Positions 8,142 to 20,044 are shown, counted from the first letter of the stretch. The stretch is DNA of 64,000 nucleotides from Desulfobulbus sp. Tol-SR (GCA_000769715.1 JROS01000084.1:1-64000), one strand, 5' to 3'. Notes: generated by a model not told the origin, from the letters alone. Program-made: numbers and translations.

Positions 8142-8960
8142 ATGGAATCAAGACTAATAGTTTTCAAAGACAAACAAATCAGACGGACCCTCCACAATAA
8201 CGAGTGGTGGTTCGTTGTTGAAGATGTTGTCCTGGCTTTGATCGATTCAAAAGATCCAAAGCAATATATCCAACGGATGAAGCGACGCGACCAGGAACTG
8301 GCGGAAGGGTGGGTACAAATTGTACATACCCTTTCCATAGGGACTTTGGGAGGAGCGCAACGAATGCTATGCGCCAACACCGAAGGCATCTTCCGCATCA
8401 TCCAATCCATCCCCTCTCCGAAAGCCGAGCCGTTCAAACGCTGGTTGGCAAAGGTCGGGTATGAGCGAGTCCAGGAAATTGAAGACCCCGAACTCGCCAC
8501 TCAGCGCGCCCGCGAACTCTATCGGGCAAAAGGTTATTCCGAGGCCTGGATCGAAAAGCGGATGCGCGGTATTGCCGTCCGCGCCGAGTTGACCGAAGAG
8601 TGGAAAACCCGTGGAGTCCGCGGGGAACCGGAATATGCCATTCTCACTTCCGAGATCAGCAAGGCTGCCTTTGGCATGACTCCGAGTGAATATAAGCAAT
8701 TCAAAGGACTGCAACGGGAAAACCTGCGCGATCATATGACCGATCTGGAATTGATCTTTTCGATGCTCGGGGAGGCAGCAACCACCGAGATCGCCAGGAA
8801 ACGGGATGCCCGGGGATTCAGAGAGAACAAAACGGCAGCCCATAAGGGTGGAAGGATAGCCGGTGAAGCCAGGGAGAAACTGGAAAGCGAGACCGGCGCT
8901 GAAATTATATCGCCTGAAAACTACCTGATTGAACCGGAAAGTCGCAAACGACTCAAATAA
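8142..8960 (+). CDS. Bro-N domain / DinD-like protein inserted in the cas operon
   Basis: I chose ATG 8142 (272 aa), which follows AGAGG. The longer track start overlaps cas6e. Residues 1-100 form a Bro-N (phage antirepressor-type) domain with NNEWWFVVEDVVLALIDSKDPKQYI and ANTEGIFRIIQSIPSPKAEPFKRWL. The C-terminal part, with LRDHMTDLELIFSMLGEAATTEIA and KGGRIAGEAREKLE, resembles DinD. E. coli DinD is a DNA-damage-induced protein reported to inhibit RecA strand exchange. It is not a recognised cas gene, yet it lies on the same strand, 64 nt after cas6e and 24 nt before cas1, where it splits the effector and adaptation genes. It may regulate the locus or modulate repair during spacer acquisition, or it may be a simple insertion. 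Confidence 0.8.
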   Translation: MESRLIVFKDKQIRRTLHNNEWWFVVEDVVLALIDSKDPKQYIQRMKRRDQELAEGWVQIVHTLSIGTLGGAQRMLCANTEGIFRIIQSIPSPKAEPFKRWLAKVGYERVQEIEDPELATQRARELYRAKGYSEAWIEKRMRGIAVRAELTEEWKTRGVRGEPEYAILTSEISKAAFGMTPSEYKQFKGLQRENLRDHMTDLELIFSMLGEAATTEIARKRDARGFRENKTAAHKGGRIAGEAREKLESETGAEIISPENYLIEPESRKRLK

Positions 8961-8984
8961 ACCACATCAAGACGGGGAATGCTC

Positions 8985-10185
<1,201 letters not shown>

Positions 10186-10258
10186 ATAACAGCTTCTTTT
10201 TTCCGGTAGCCTTGACTGCTCTTTGAAAATTGAATATTTTCAATTTGTTCCAAATGGA
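10186..10258 (+). promoter_or_regulatory. CRISPR leader with promoter, inverted repeat and IHF-like site
   Basis: AT-rich 73 bp between cas2 and the first repeat. TTGACT (10212-10217), a 17-bp spacer and TATTTT (10235-10240) form a promoter reading into the array. TTGAAAAT (10223-10230) and ATTTTCAA (10236-10243) form an 8-bp inverted repeat over the -10 region. TTTCAATTTGTTC (10237-10249) differs at two positions from the IHF consensus; IHF bends the leader for spacer integration in type I-E, and ihfA is also in this window. The IHF call is tentative. Confidence 0.65.
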
Positions 10259-13200
10259 CCGTTCCCCGCACCCGCGGGGATGAACCGGTGATTCGAGGGG
10301 ATAGCCAGATGGTAAAAAACCGTTCCCCGCACCCGCGGGGATGAACCGCTCATCGTCATGGGACAGCGGAAAAAGATCAACCGTTCCCCGCACCCGCGGG
10401 GATGAACCGTAAATTATCGTTGCGATTGTGGAGTTATTAAACCGTTCCCCGCACCCGCGGGGATGAACCGTCAGTTAACCCTGGATGTTGTTTTAAGTTT
10501 GCCCGTTCCCCGCACCCGCGGGGATGAACCGGCGGGAAAGGTATCGGCAAAGGTGTTTTTGCACCGTTCCCCGCACCCGCGGGGATGAACCGAAGATCAA
10601 ACAGGCCATGAATTTCGATCTTCCCCGTTCCCCGCACCCGCGGGGATGAACCGGAAGCGCTCGATAACCTGTTCGCCCCGCCACACCGTTCCCCGCACCC
10701 GCGGGGATGAACCGTTCTGCCAGCGGGTGACAGCGACGTCGACGTACCGTTCCCCGCACCCGCGGGGATGAACCGTATTGTCTGTATGTCGGGGGTTCCA
10801 CCTACCGCCGTTCCCCGCACCCGCGGGGATGAACCGCGCTACCTGCCGCTCGCCCTGCAGATGTACGACCGTTCCCCGCACCCGCGGGGATGAACCGCAA
10901 CTCCTAAAAGACGCCGGGGTCAAACAGCGCCGTTCCCCGCACCCGCGGGGATGAACCGTTTGTTATAGAATATCCTAATCTTATTGTTCTCCGTTCCCCG
11001 CACCCGCGGGGATGAACCGGCCGAAGCCCGGCACCGGGAAGAGATGGCGGCCCGTTCCCCGCACCCGCGGGGATGAACCGGAGGGCGAGGAGAAAAAAGG
11101 CCGATTCGTCAGCCGTTCCCCGCACCCGCGGGGATGAACCGGCGGTGAAACGGTCGGACGAGATCGTCGCCGACCGTTCCCCGCACCCGCGGGGATGAAC
11201 CGGCAAGATCGACCAGAACCTCGAGGTCCAGAAGCCGTTCCCCGCACCCGCGGGGATGAACCGGACGCCTACCCGCACATGGCGACAACCAAACTCCGTT
11301 CCCCGCACCCGCGGGGATGAACCGATGTAGAATTGGCATGGGCAAACACTTGTAGGCCGTTCCCCGCACCCGCGGGGATGAACCGCACCTGGTGTCGATC
11401 ATCGATATCATCGACGGCCGTTCCCCGCACCCGCGGGGATGAACCGACCATAACTCTCTCAATAACGACATTGCCAACCCGTTCCCCGCACCCGCGGGGA
11501 TGAACCGCGTAAAGGAAGTATCGTCACTCGACATAAAAGCCGTTCCCCGCACCCGCGGGGATGAACCGATCACACCTCCCCCGTATCTGACGACCACCGA
11601 CCGTTCCCCGCACCCGCGGGGATGAACCGGTCAGCTTCCACCACATGGAACATGAGACCACCCGTTCCCCGCACCCGCGGGGATGAACCGGGGATTCTCT
11701 ACCAGATGGAAGACACGTGAATCCGTTCCCCGCACCCGCGGGGATGAACCGATCGTCCAGGCACAGCCAATCTACGCCGGCGCCCGTTCCCCGCACCCGC
11801 GGGGATGAACCGCATCCCAAAGAAAATGTTTTACTTTTCCGAATCCGTTCCCCGCACCCGCGGGGATGAACCGTATCAATGCCTTTTATCTCCTGGCAGC
11901 TGATACCGTTCCCCGCACCCGCGGGGATGAACCGCGGTCAATACCAAATGGAATAGGAGAGCGGGACCGTTCCCCGCACCCGCGGGGATGAACCGTTCGA
12001 GACGCTGCCGAACGATATCGCCCGCGACCGTTCCCCGCACCCGCGGGGATGAACCGCTGGTTAAACAGATCACGGTCTTCACGTTGACCCGTTCCCCGCA
12101 CCCGCGGGGATGAACCGTAATGAATCGTCCCTACATTTGGTGGGGAGGTCCGTTCCCCGCACCCGCGGGGATGAACCGATTGAGATCATCATCGGTGCGG
12201 TCGACACCGGCCGTTCCCCGCACCCGCGGGGATGAACCGGCGGTGGCCCAGACGGTCACCGCGAAAATCCTCCGTTCCCCGCACCCGCGGGGATGAACCG
12301 CGATCCGGAACCGCCAGCGGATTGTACCGAGGCCGTTCCCCGCACCCGCGGGGATGAACCGGTCCCCATGGGGGGACATCCCTGCACGTCCATCCGTTCC
12401 CCGCACCCGCGGGGATGAACCGACGTTCTGGAAGGTCGCCGACGACGCCGACGGCCGTTCCCCGCACCCGCGGGGATGAACCGTTGGAGGAAACGACGAT
12501 CGCCATGGACAGCGGCCGTTCCCCGCACCCGCGGGGATGAACCGGTACCCTGCGCCGACCGACAGACCAGCTCTACCCGTTCCCCGCACCCGCGGGGATG
12601 AACCGCAACACCTCGGCTGGTGGCTGGAGCGCTTGGGCCGTTCCCCGCACCCGCGGGGATGAACCGATAGGAATTGCTAACCGTTGCATCATAGGTTACC
12701 GTTCCCCGCACCCGCGGGGATGAACCGGACATACACTTTTCAGGATCGAGACGGAATCACCGTTCCCCGCACCCGCGGGGATGAACCGATAAAATAACCT
12801 ATGAATCATTTGTATATGGCCCGTTCCCCGCACCCGCGGGGATGAACCGACACGGTGAAGGATACCCGCTACCCGTTTTTGCCGTTCCCCGCACCCGCGG
12901 GGATGAACCGGTTGAAGAGCAGTATTTAAAGCCCCGACCCCGCCGTTCCCCGCACCCGCGGGGATGAACCGAGATTTGAGTTTTGGCCAACCAAGAGGAC
13001 TTCCCGTTCCCCGCACCCGCGGGGATGAACCGCCCCTTTGTTATTGGTTATTGGTTTAAAACGTCCGTTCCCCGCACCCGCGGGGATGAACCGCCTCTTC
13101 AGCCGCTTTCGGGTTTTTCAAAATGCCGTTCCCCGCACCCGCGGGGATGAACCGATCCGCGCGTCATAGATCCGCCGCTTCGGAGGCCGTTCCCCGCACC

Positions 13201-15335
13201 CGCGGGGATGAACCGAACGGCGCCATCAACCAGCTGCGGATCGTCGCCCGTTCCCCGCACCCGCGGGGATGAACCGACCGGGCTTGACTCCGGCGCCGGG
13301 GCCACCGACCGTTCCCCGCACCCGCGGGGATGAACCGTACGTCTGGATCGAGGGCTCCGGGACCGCACCCCGTTCCCCGCACCCGCGGGGATGAACCGGA
13401 CACCGTGCTGATGGCCGGGTCGTTCATCGACCGTTCCCCGCACCCGCGGGGATGAACCGACGGCGTTGTGCTGGGTATTTCCGGTGGCTTTCCGTTCCCC
13501 GCACCCGCGGGGATGAACCGGCCATTGAGGCTCTTGAAGCATCGATTGCCGGCCGTTCCCCGCACCCGCGGGGATGAACCGCCTGATCCGGTGGCTATCC
13601 GAGAGACGCAAAACCGTTCCCCGCACCCGCGGGGATGAACCGCAATACGTCCGGATCACCAAAGTCGAGCTGACCCGTTCCCCGCACCCGCGGGGATGAA
13701 CCGACGTCAAGAAAAGCATCGGGATCGTCAGAGAACCGTTCCCCGCACCCGCGGGGATGAACCGATGGCAGCGGCCAGCCAGAAGAAAACCGAGCACCGT
13801 TCCCCGCACCCGCGGGGATGAACCGATGACAATCGACATCCAGCCAGCCATCTCCGCCCGTTCCCCGCACCCGCGGGGATGAACCGAATCTCCAGGCTGC
13901 ATACGCAGCATAAAAGGGCCGTTCCCCGCACCCGCGGGGATGAACCGAGGTTGACGCGGCCGGGACGAACGGGGCCAAACCGTTCCCCGCACCCGCGGGG
14001 ATGAACCGCAAATGAACATGATCAAAAGCGAGCAGTCCCTCCGTTCCCCGCACCCGCGGGGATGAACCGGTCTTCCCCGCCGCAGAATGGGCACGTTTCA
14101 GCCGTTCCCCGCACCCGCGGGGATGAACCGGAGCTGCCGGTGGCGGTGATCGAGCATGGCTACCGTTCCCCGCACCCGCGGGGATGAACCGCGGTCATGG
14201 TGGTTCGCCGGCAGGTTGTCGGCCCGTTCCCCGCACCCGCGGGGATGAACCGACGAGCGAGTCGCGTTCGTTGAGTTTTGCCTCCCGTTCCCCGCACCCG
14301 CGGGGATGAACCGGTCCGCCGTATCCTTGCCGTCGATCTCGGCCACCGTTCCCCGCACCCGCGGGGATGAACCGTACAAGAGGGCCGGTTTTATTTTCGG
14401 GTTGTGCCGTTCCCCGCACCCGCGGGGATGAACCGGGCAATGTATATGCCAACCATTAGCGGAGAAACCGTTCCCCGCACCCGCGGGGATGAACCGATCA
14501 TCACATTGAAACAGGGTTGATATGATGACCGTTCCCCGCACCCGCGGGGATGAACCGTCTATGTTGTCCTGATTGTGCTCTGGTCTGCCCCGTTCCCCGC
14601 ACCCGCGGGGATGAACCGGCTACTATCAATCAGGCTTACGGCTGGGAGATCCGTTCCCCGCACCCGCGGGGATGAACCCCATGGCGACCCGGGCGAGTGC
14701 CGGGCGATCTGCCCGTTCCCCGCACCCGCGGGGATGAACCGGAGCAAAGGAACGGTGGATCCGAGGCGATGATCCGTTCCCCGCACCCGCGGGGATGAAC
14801 CGGACTCAACGGAGGAGGCAAGACGGAATACTGACCGTTCCCCGCACCCGCGGGGATGAACCGAGCTTGAGGTGGAAATCCTGGTTGACGGGTTCCCGTT
14901 CCCCGCACCCGCGGGGATGAACCGCACGACCAGGTGCTGTTCAGCCCCGAGGGCGACCGTTCCCCGCACCCGCGGGGATGAACCGAGTATTGCCGCGATA
15001 CCTGGGACCTGGGGAGACCGTTCCCCGCACCCGCGGGGATGAACCGAGGCGGCAACGGTCAAGGAGGAACAGGCCGCCCCGTTCCCCGCACCCGCGGGGA
15101 TGAACCGCTGAGCAGCGGTTTCGGTTACTCTCCATTCGGCCGTTCCCCGCACCCGCGGGGATGAACCGGCGAAAACGGCATGACATACATTCGCGTATTG
15201 CCGTTCCCCGCACCCGCGGGGATGAACCGACCATGATCCGCACCGCCACCGCAACCGAGATCCGTTCCCCGCACCCGCGGGGATGAACCGCCGGTAGATG
15301 TCGTCGTAAATTGATATCCTGGCCGTTCCCCGCAC
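10259..15335 (+). CRISPR. type I-E CRISPR array, 83 full repeats plus one truncated
   Basis: The 29-bp repeat begins CCGTTCCCCGCACCCGCG and ends GGGATGAACCG; the spacers are 32 bp, so the period is 61. Repeats start at 10259, 10320, 10381 and so on to 15262, with a single phase slip at the 33-nt spacer after repeat 73. That gives 83 full repeats, 83 spacers and a 13-nt stub of repeat 84 at 15323-15335. All repeats I read are identical except number 73 (14651-14679), which ends in C instead of G. Transcription is to the right, from the leader beside cas2, with handle ATGAACCG. The many long minus-strand ORFs here with PRGCGER or RFIPAGAGNG repeats are reading-frame artefacts. No duplicate spacers were noticed by eye; their targets cannot be identified without a search. 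Confidence 0.98.
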
Positions 15336-15549
15336 GCCGCTGACACCTTGGGGTGGTCAGTGGTTACCTCGGCCAGAGGAAGCTGCTGATTGCGTGTTTT
15401 TCGCATCTTTTCGTGACTCCATGAAGTAGTTAATTGCGTAATTTTGAGAGGTTACACAATTCTACTTACCATAAATCACCAAAAAAGGCACCCCAAAAAG
15501 GCGATTATTCTCAATTAATTCTCGATGTTATCTCCACATGGACAGACAC
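15336..15549 (-). mobile_element. remnant of a transposase gene 5' end fused to the array
   Basis: The last repeat breaks after 13 nt. On the minus strand an ATG at 15406 opens MRKTRNQQLPLAEVTTDHPK and runs straight into the repeat stub. The pattern is like the start of the intact transposase next door (MRLKFNPQLNLF...). The outer edge reads GTGTCTGTCCATGTGG on the minus strand, resembling that element's terminal repeat GTGTCCATCCGG. I infer the 5' end of a related IS whose remaining part was lost together with the distal array. Homology is by pattern only. Confidence 0.45.
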
Positions 15550-15555
15550 TAACTA

Positions 15556-17228
15556 GTGTCCATCCGGAAACCCCTGTTTTGGATAAACAGAGGGCCTGAA
15601 TAGGTGCAAAAGTCCTCTTATGGCAATCAGCCAATGGAACTCATCGGATTTTCACCGCTGTTGACCGGATTCAGGGCATAGGATCCCCTCAAACGGGTAA
15701 ATTCTCAAAACCGGACGGGGTGTTTCAGGCTGAAGCCAGCTTTGTCCTGGCCAGCACAAGAAGGTTGTAGGAGACAACTGCGCTCCAAACGTAGCGGCCG
15801 AAACCTTCCCATCCCTTCCAGGTGCAGCGGTCAAGACCGAAGGCGCGTTTCAGGGTCGAGATTCCCGCCTCGATGCCGGCCCGGAAGTTGCGCAGCTTTT
15901 TGTACACCCAGGCACTCTTGGCCATGTCGATGACCGACAGTCCGCGCTTTTTGGCAAACACCGCGTCCTTGACGTGATGTCCCTTGGCGAAGGCAAGATT
16001 GGCCTTCGAGGCGAAACCACCGTCAGCCGACACCTGCCGGGGCATGCGGTCGTAAATCTCCTGCTGCCGCATCAGCAACGATTGGTACTGGGATGTGTCG
16101 GCAGGATTTCCGCGGACAATAAGGCAATCAAGGATCATCGACGAAACTCCACCCGTGACAAAGATCTTGTGTCCAAACTCCGTCTCACGGCGCTTTTTGA
16201 CGATGATATCGGTGTGGGTCTCAAAAAAGGAGACCACTTTCTCCGAGGCAGGGACATGCTCCTTCTTGAAAACTCGTCGCTCAGTCTGATCCATCACCCT
16301 GCCGAGAATGTCCACGGCCCGTGCCAGTTTCTCGGCCAAGACTCTTCCGGCAAAGAGTTCAGCCATCTCGTTCGATTGATGGGATGAAAGCTCGGGGATG
16401 GCCACCAAGGCATACGCCCTGACCTTGTCGGCATACAGCAGAAGATCCCGGTAGGCCTCTTGGCGAACTCTTTCCTTGTTGGTGTTGAGGATGACCATAA
16501 GCCGCTTCTTGACTACCCGCCGATGGTCGCTGTACATATAGCGGGGAGTCGGAGACAACTCTTTACCCCTGATCAGCCAGCGGGTGATGATGCGAATTCC
16601 ATCGGCCAGCAGGGTAGCGTCGGTGGGGTGATGGATGTCGGTCTCCACGGCGGTGGCATCGATCCGTACCTTGCGGCCGGACTCGATCTTTTCCTGCTGG
16701 GCGTAACCGACAATCGCCTGGTTGATCGCCTCCCAGGTTTCCTCCCGAAGGCCCTTGATGTTCTCCTGCAGAATTGACTTGCCGGGGTATTGTCCCGGAT
16801 CCAGGCGAGCGAAACCGCGGAAAGAGCTTGAGTCTTCCAAATGAAAAGCCAGCTCCTCATAGGTGAGTTGGCGGTACTGTTTGAGGATGGCACAACGAAG
16901 GACCTGGTCTGCCGTCATTCCTTTGCGACCGGTGCGGGTAGAGATGGAACGGACGATGTCCCGGTACACCATATCCAACATGCTCGGGGTCGCATCGAGT
17001 ACCTGGGACATCAGTTGCAATTCCTTGGCAATCTGATTGCGACCCACGCTGGTAAACAGATTCAATTGCGGGTTGAATTTTAGACGCATGGTTCAAGACT
17101 CCGATGGAAGTTAGCCAATGATATCATGTAATTTGATACCGCATACTACCATGCATCGCCATACAATCCTATCAAATTATGCCGGAAATTTAATAAATAT
17201 CAGCATGTTGGAGTTTCCGGATGGACAC
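15556..17228 (-). mobile_element. intact insertion sequence with terminal inverted repeats
   Basis: 1,673 bp bounded by GTGTCCATCCGGAAAC (15556-15571) and its inverted copy GTTTCCGGATGGACAC (17213-17228). TAACTA flanks both sides (15550-15555 and 17229-17234) as a likely 6-bp target duplication. The wider shared string CACTAACTAGTG makes the exact boundary ambiguous by a few bases. It holds one transposase gene reading left. The left flank is the IS remnant that truncates the CRISPR array. Confidence 0.8.
15725..17089 (-). CDS. DDE transposase (ISNCY/IS5-like)
   Basis: 454 aa, apparently complete. Acidic residues are placed as in DDE enzymes: RIDATAVETDIHHPTD, VSADGGFASKANLAF and FRAGIEAGISTLKRAFGLDR. 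The C-terminus WEGFGRYVWSAVVSYNLL is typical of this type. It cuts and joins the ends of the element at 15556-17228. Family placement between ISNCY, IS5 and IS1182-like groups is uncertain from memory. Confidence 0.8.
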   Translation of the reverse strand: MRLKFNPQLNLFTSVGRNQIAKELQLMSQVLDATPSMLDMVYRDIVRSISTRTGRKGMTADQVLRCAILKQYRQLTYEELAFHLEDSSSFRGFARLDPGQYPGKSILQENIKGLREETWEAINQAIVGYAQQEKIESGRKVRIDATAVETDIHHPTDATLLADGIRIITRWLIRGKELSPTPRYMYSDHRRVVKKRLMVILNTNKERVRQEAYRDLLLYADKVRAYALVAIPELSSHQSNEMAELFAGRVLAEKLARAVDILGRVMDQTERRVFKKEHVPASEKVVSFFETHTDIIVKKRRETEFGHKIFVTGGVSSMILDCLIVRGNPADTSQYQSLLMRQQEIYDRMPRQVSADGGFASKANLAFAKGHHVKDAVFAKKRGLSVIDMAKSAWVYKKLRNFRAGIEAGISTLKRAFGLDRCTWKGWEGFGRYVWSAVVSYNLLVLARTKLASA

Positions 17229-17260
17229 TAACTAGTGAGCCTGGAAACGAATCAGGAAAT

Positions 17261-18352
17261 CTAATGCTCTACGAGAATAGCATCTACTGTATCAACGGGT
17301 GCCGAGTATTTTTCCTTCTTCTGTAGAAAATGTTTTTCAACGACATAGAATGATAAAGTTGCGCAGAAAAATACGGCCACTGAACCGAGTGATATCAGGG
17401 AATACCATCGCCAGTTCAGTTTCTCCCTCAGGATTGTATAAATAGGCCAATGCCACAAATACAGTCCATAGGAAATTTTTCCAATCCAGCGGAGTCTGGA
17501 GTCAGATAATATTCTACTCAACAGGCTCTCGGGAAATTCTGTAAGCAAGAGCAAAACGCTCGCCGAGGCTATGGCAATAAGGGTAAGACCATAATAATAA
17601 TTAAAATAATCTCTGTGGCTACAAAATATTAGGAAGCAGTAGAGGAACACTGAGAATGCGACAGGAAATGTCAGTATTGTTCGTAATTTTTCTTTAGAAG
17701 GGAACAACTTGTAAGAAGCTAAAATGCTTAGAAGAGCACCAATCAACAGAGAGTCGGCACGAGTATCGAGCATCAGATACATGCGGTGGTATGATGTTCC
17801 CGTCAAAGTAAGAAGAATACGATTGCAGCTTACTATGCCGATGAGAATGACAAGGAAAGTTATGAGTTTTTGAGGAGTACTGAAAAACCTGAGTGCGACA
17901 ACCAGTAGCGGTGGCCAGAGGATATAAAACTGTTCTTCAAGAGATAGTGACCAAGTATGGGCAAGATAACCACCAGAATGGAGATTGAACGCCCAGGTCC
18001 AGTTTTGAGAATACAACAGGGTGATTGCGGCATCGTGAAGCGTAGATATCAAAGTTTTTGTATCTGTGAATAGCCAGGCATACGCAACAATAAAGGCTAT
18101 AAGCACCAATAGAGCTGGTATTAATCTCAAAATTCTGCGCATATAGAAATTTGCGATATTAATTACCCCCCTGGTTCTATGCTCCTTCAGTAATATACCG
18201 GTGATGAGAAAACCACTGATCACAAAGAATATATCGACCCCGATATAAGCGCCGAGCAGGCCGGGAACTTCGGCATGGGATAGCATGACCGTGAGAACAG
18301 CGACAGCTCGCAATCCATCTATGCCTCTGTAATAATCTCTCATCCTTTCCAC
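17261..18352 (-). CDS. acyltransferase 3 family membrane protein (OafA/YrhL-like)
   Basis: 363 aa with about ten membrane helices. The N-terminus YYRGIDGLRAVAVLTVMLSHAE and GAYIGVDIFFVISGFLITGILL form the acyltransferase-3 signature, including the conserved His. Members O-acylate cell-surface sugars such as O-antigen. There is no SGNH domain at the C-terminus. The substrate is unknown. It starts just outside the IS and stands alone. Confidence 0.88.
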   Translation of the reverse strand: MERMRDYYRGIDGLRAVAVLTVMLSHAEVPGLLGAYIGVDIFFVISGFLITGILLKEHRTRGVINIANFYMRRILRLIPALLVLIAFIVAYAWLFTDTKTLISTLHDAAITLLYSQNWTWAFNLHSGGYLAHTWSLSLEEQFYILWPPLLVVALRFFSTPQKLITFLVILIGIVSCNRILLTLTGTSYHRMYLMLDTRADSLLIGALLSILASYKLFPSKEKLRTILTFPVAFSVFLYCFLIFCSHRDYFNYYYGLTLIAIASASVLLLLTEFPESLLSRILSDSRLRWIGKISYGLYLWHWPIYTILREKLNWRWYSLISLGSVAVFFCATLSFYVVEKHFLQKKEKYSAPVDTVDAILVEH

Positions 18353-18932
18353 ATTATATGCCAGGCAAAAATTCCGTGGTGTTGCTGGTAGTTAGGCAAC
18401 ATCTTGTGAAGTTGGCAAAAGTTTAAAGGTAGGGGGAAAACAGCAGGAAAGGCGGTATGAAGTAATCGGGTCAATAGCAGTTTTCACTTACTACATCTCA
18501 TCCCCAAAAAACCGGACCTCCGTTGAGGCCCACTATAATTTCTACGGTGAAATCACCATAAATACAAAGTGAATTTCACCCTTTTTACGGGAAAACCTGT
18601 TCAGTAGTGTGCTATTTTGACGCAGAAATCAACGCATATTTTGGCTATTTTATGTGATGAACGCAACCTTCACGTCCTGGATTCAAGACATCGTCATCTC
18701 AGGAGTTGACTCCTTCCAATCTCTGGTCGTCCCATGGTCCCCTTCAAGACACCCAGGCGAACCCCCCAGGTTTGGTCAGTCGTACCCGCCCGGGGGTGTG
18801 GATCGAAACATTTTCGCCACTGCACCGCGGCGCCTTGTAAAACGTCATTGCTTCCAGTAGGCTGAAGACAGGCCGGCGATCCATCACTGCACGGTGCGAT
18901 GCCGTGCCCACTGACCACCATGGAGGTCTCCC
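18353..18932. other. intergenic region, no gene seen
   Basis: 580 bp between divergent genes. The only structure noted is a near-palindrome GGTGAAATCACC near 18546 and a similar GTGAATTTCACC shortly after. Short ORFs here lack ribosome sites and family features. The ribosome site GGAGG of the flavodoxin gene is at the right edge. Confidence 0.5.
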
Positions 18933-19376
18933 ATGAAAAAGGTGCTCATCGCGTATTACAGCAGGACCGGCAATACCGATATCATGGCGGAATATATCGC
19001 CGAAGGCGTGCGTCTGAGCGGCAATGCCGTCGAGCTCAAGAAAATCATGGCCATCAAGAGCGAAAGGGATCTCGAGGGCTATGACGGGTACATCTTCGGC
19101 TGCCCGACCTACCACAAGCACATGACCGAGAACTTCAAGACCTTTCTCTTCATGGCCCAGAAGGCCGGCCTCAAGGGCAAGGCCGGCGGGGCCTTCGGCT
19201 CGAGCACCCATAGCGGCGAGGCGCCCGGGATCATCTTCGACACCATGGAGTTTGTCTTTTCGATGAAGATGACCGCCCTCGGTCCCTTGAATCTGAAGGA
19301 AAGCGCCCTCGATTCCGACGAGGGGATGAAGGCCTGCCAGGATTACGGCCGCTCCCTCGGCGCGATGCTGGCATAG
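18933..19376 (+). CDS. flavodoxin-like protein
   Basis: 147 aa. KVLIAYYSRTGNTDIMAEYI is the FMN phosphate-binding loop (T/SxTGNT), followed by YDGYIFGCPTYHKHM and AFGSSTHSG, which line the isoalloxazine in flavodoxins. It is probably a cytoplasmic electron carrier. ATG 18933 follows TGGAGG. The next gene (tag) begins 24 nt later on the same strand. Confidence 0.85.
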   Translation: MKKVLIAYYSRTGNTDIMAEYIAEGVRLSGNAVELKKIMAIKSERDLEGYDGYIFGCPTYHKHMTENFKTFLFMAQKAGLKGKAGGAFGSSTHSGEAPGIIFDTMEFVFSMKMTALGPLNLKESALDSDEGMKACQDYGRSLGAMLA

Positions 19377-19399
19377 CAGTTGCGGGCCACACCCATCCT

Positions 19400-20044
19400 G
19401 TGAAAAAAACGATGCCGGATACCCTCATCTCCCCCGAAGTCAGCCGGATCCGATGCCCGTGGTGCGGCAGCGACCCGCTCTATCGCGACTATCACGACAG
19501 GGAATGGGGTGTTCCGGTCGACGACGACCGGCGATTGTTCGAGATGCTGGTCCTCGAAGGAGCGCAGGCCGGGCTGAGCTGGCTGACGATCCTGAAAAAG
19601 CGTGAGCGCTATCGCCTGGCCTTCGCCGGATTTGCCATCGACAGGGTCGCCGCCTTCACCGACGCCGACCGCCAGCGCCTGATCACCGACGCTGGCATCG
19701 TCCGCAACCGCCTGAAGATCGATTCGGCCATCCGCAACGCCCGCGGCGTGCTGGCGATCCAGGAGGAATTCGGGTCGCTGGCCGCCTACCTGTGGCGCTT
19801 CGTCGACAACCGCCCGCTCGACAACGCCTGGCGGACTCTGGCGGAGATCCCGGCCCGCAGCGGAGCATCCGACGCGATGAGCCGGGACCTGAAGCAACGC
19901 GGTTTCAACTTCGTCGGCTCGACGATCTGCTATGCCCTGATGCAGTCCGTCGGCATGGTCAACGATCACCTGGTCGATTGCTTCCGCTATGAAGAGACAA
20001 GAGAAATGGGTGCCGCAAGGAGCGCAGCATGGCCGAACAGCTGA
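19400..20044 (+). CDS. tag: DNA-3-methyladenine glycosylase I
   Basis: 214 aa. IRCPWCGSDPLYRDYHDREWGVP matches the Tag N-terminus (zinc ligands and the catalytic-site Glu/Trp region), followed by LFEMLVLEGAQAGLSWLTILKKRE. It removes 3-methyladenine from alkylated DNA for base-excision repair. GTG 19400 or ATG 19412 could be the start. It overlaps the next ORF by 16 nt. Confidence 0.92.
   Translation: MKKTMPDTLISPEVSRIRCPWCGSDPLYRDYHDREWGVPVDDDRRLFEMLVLEGAQAGLSWLTILKKRERYRLAFAGFAIDRVAAFTDADRQRLITDAGIVRNRLKIDSAIRNARGVLAIQEEFGSLAAYLWRFVDNRPLDNAWRTLAEIPARSGASDAMSRDLKQRGFNFVGSTICYALMQSVGMVNDHLVDCFRYEETREMGAARSAAWPNS

Noticed and set aside
10437-15406. Many minus-strand ORFs of up to 331 aa over the CRISPR array, with repeated PRGCGER and RFIPAGAGNG
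   Set aside because: They arise because the 29-bp repeat has no stop codon in the reverse frames and the 61-bp period cycles through the frames; they are not proteins.
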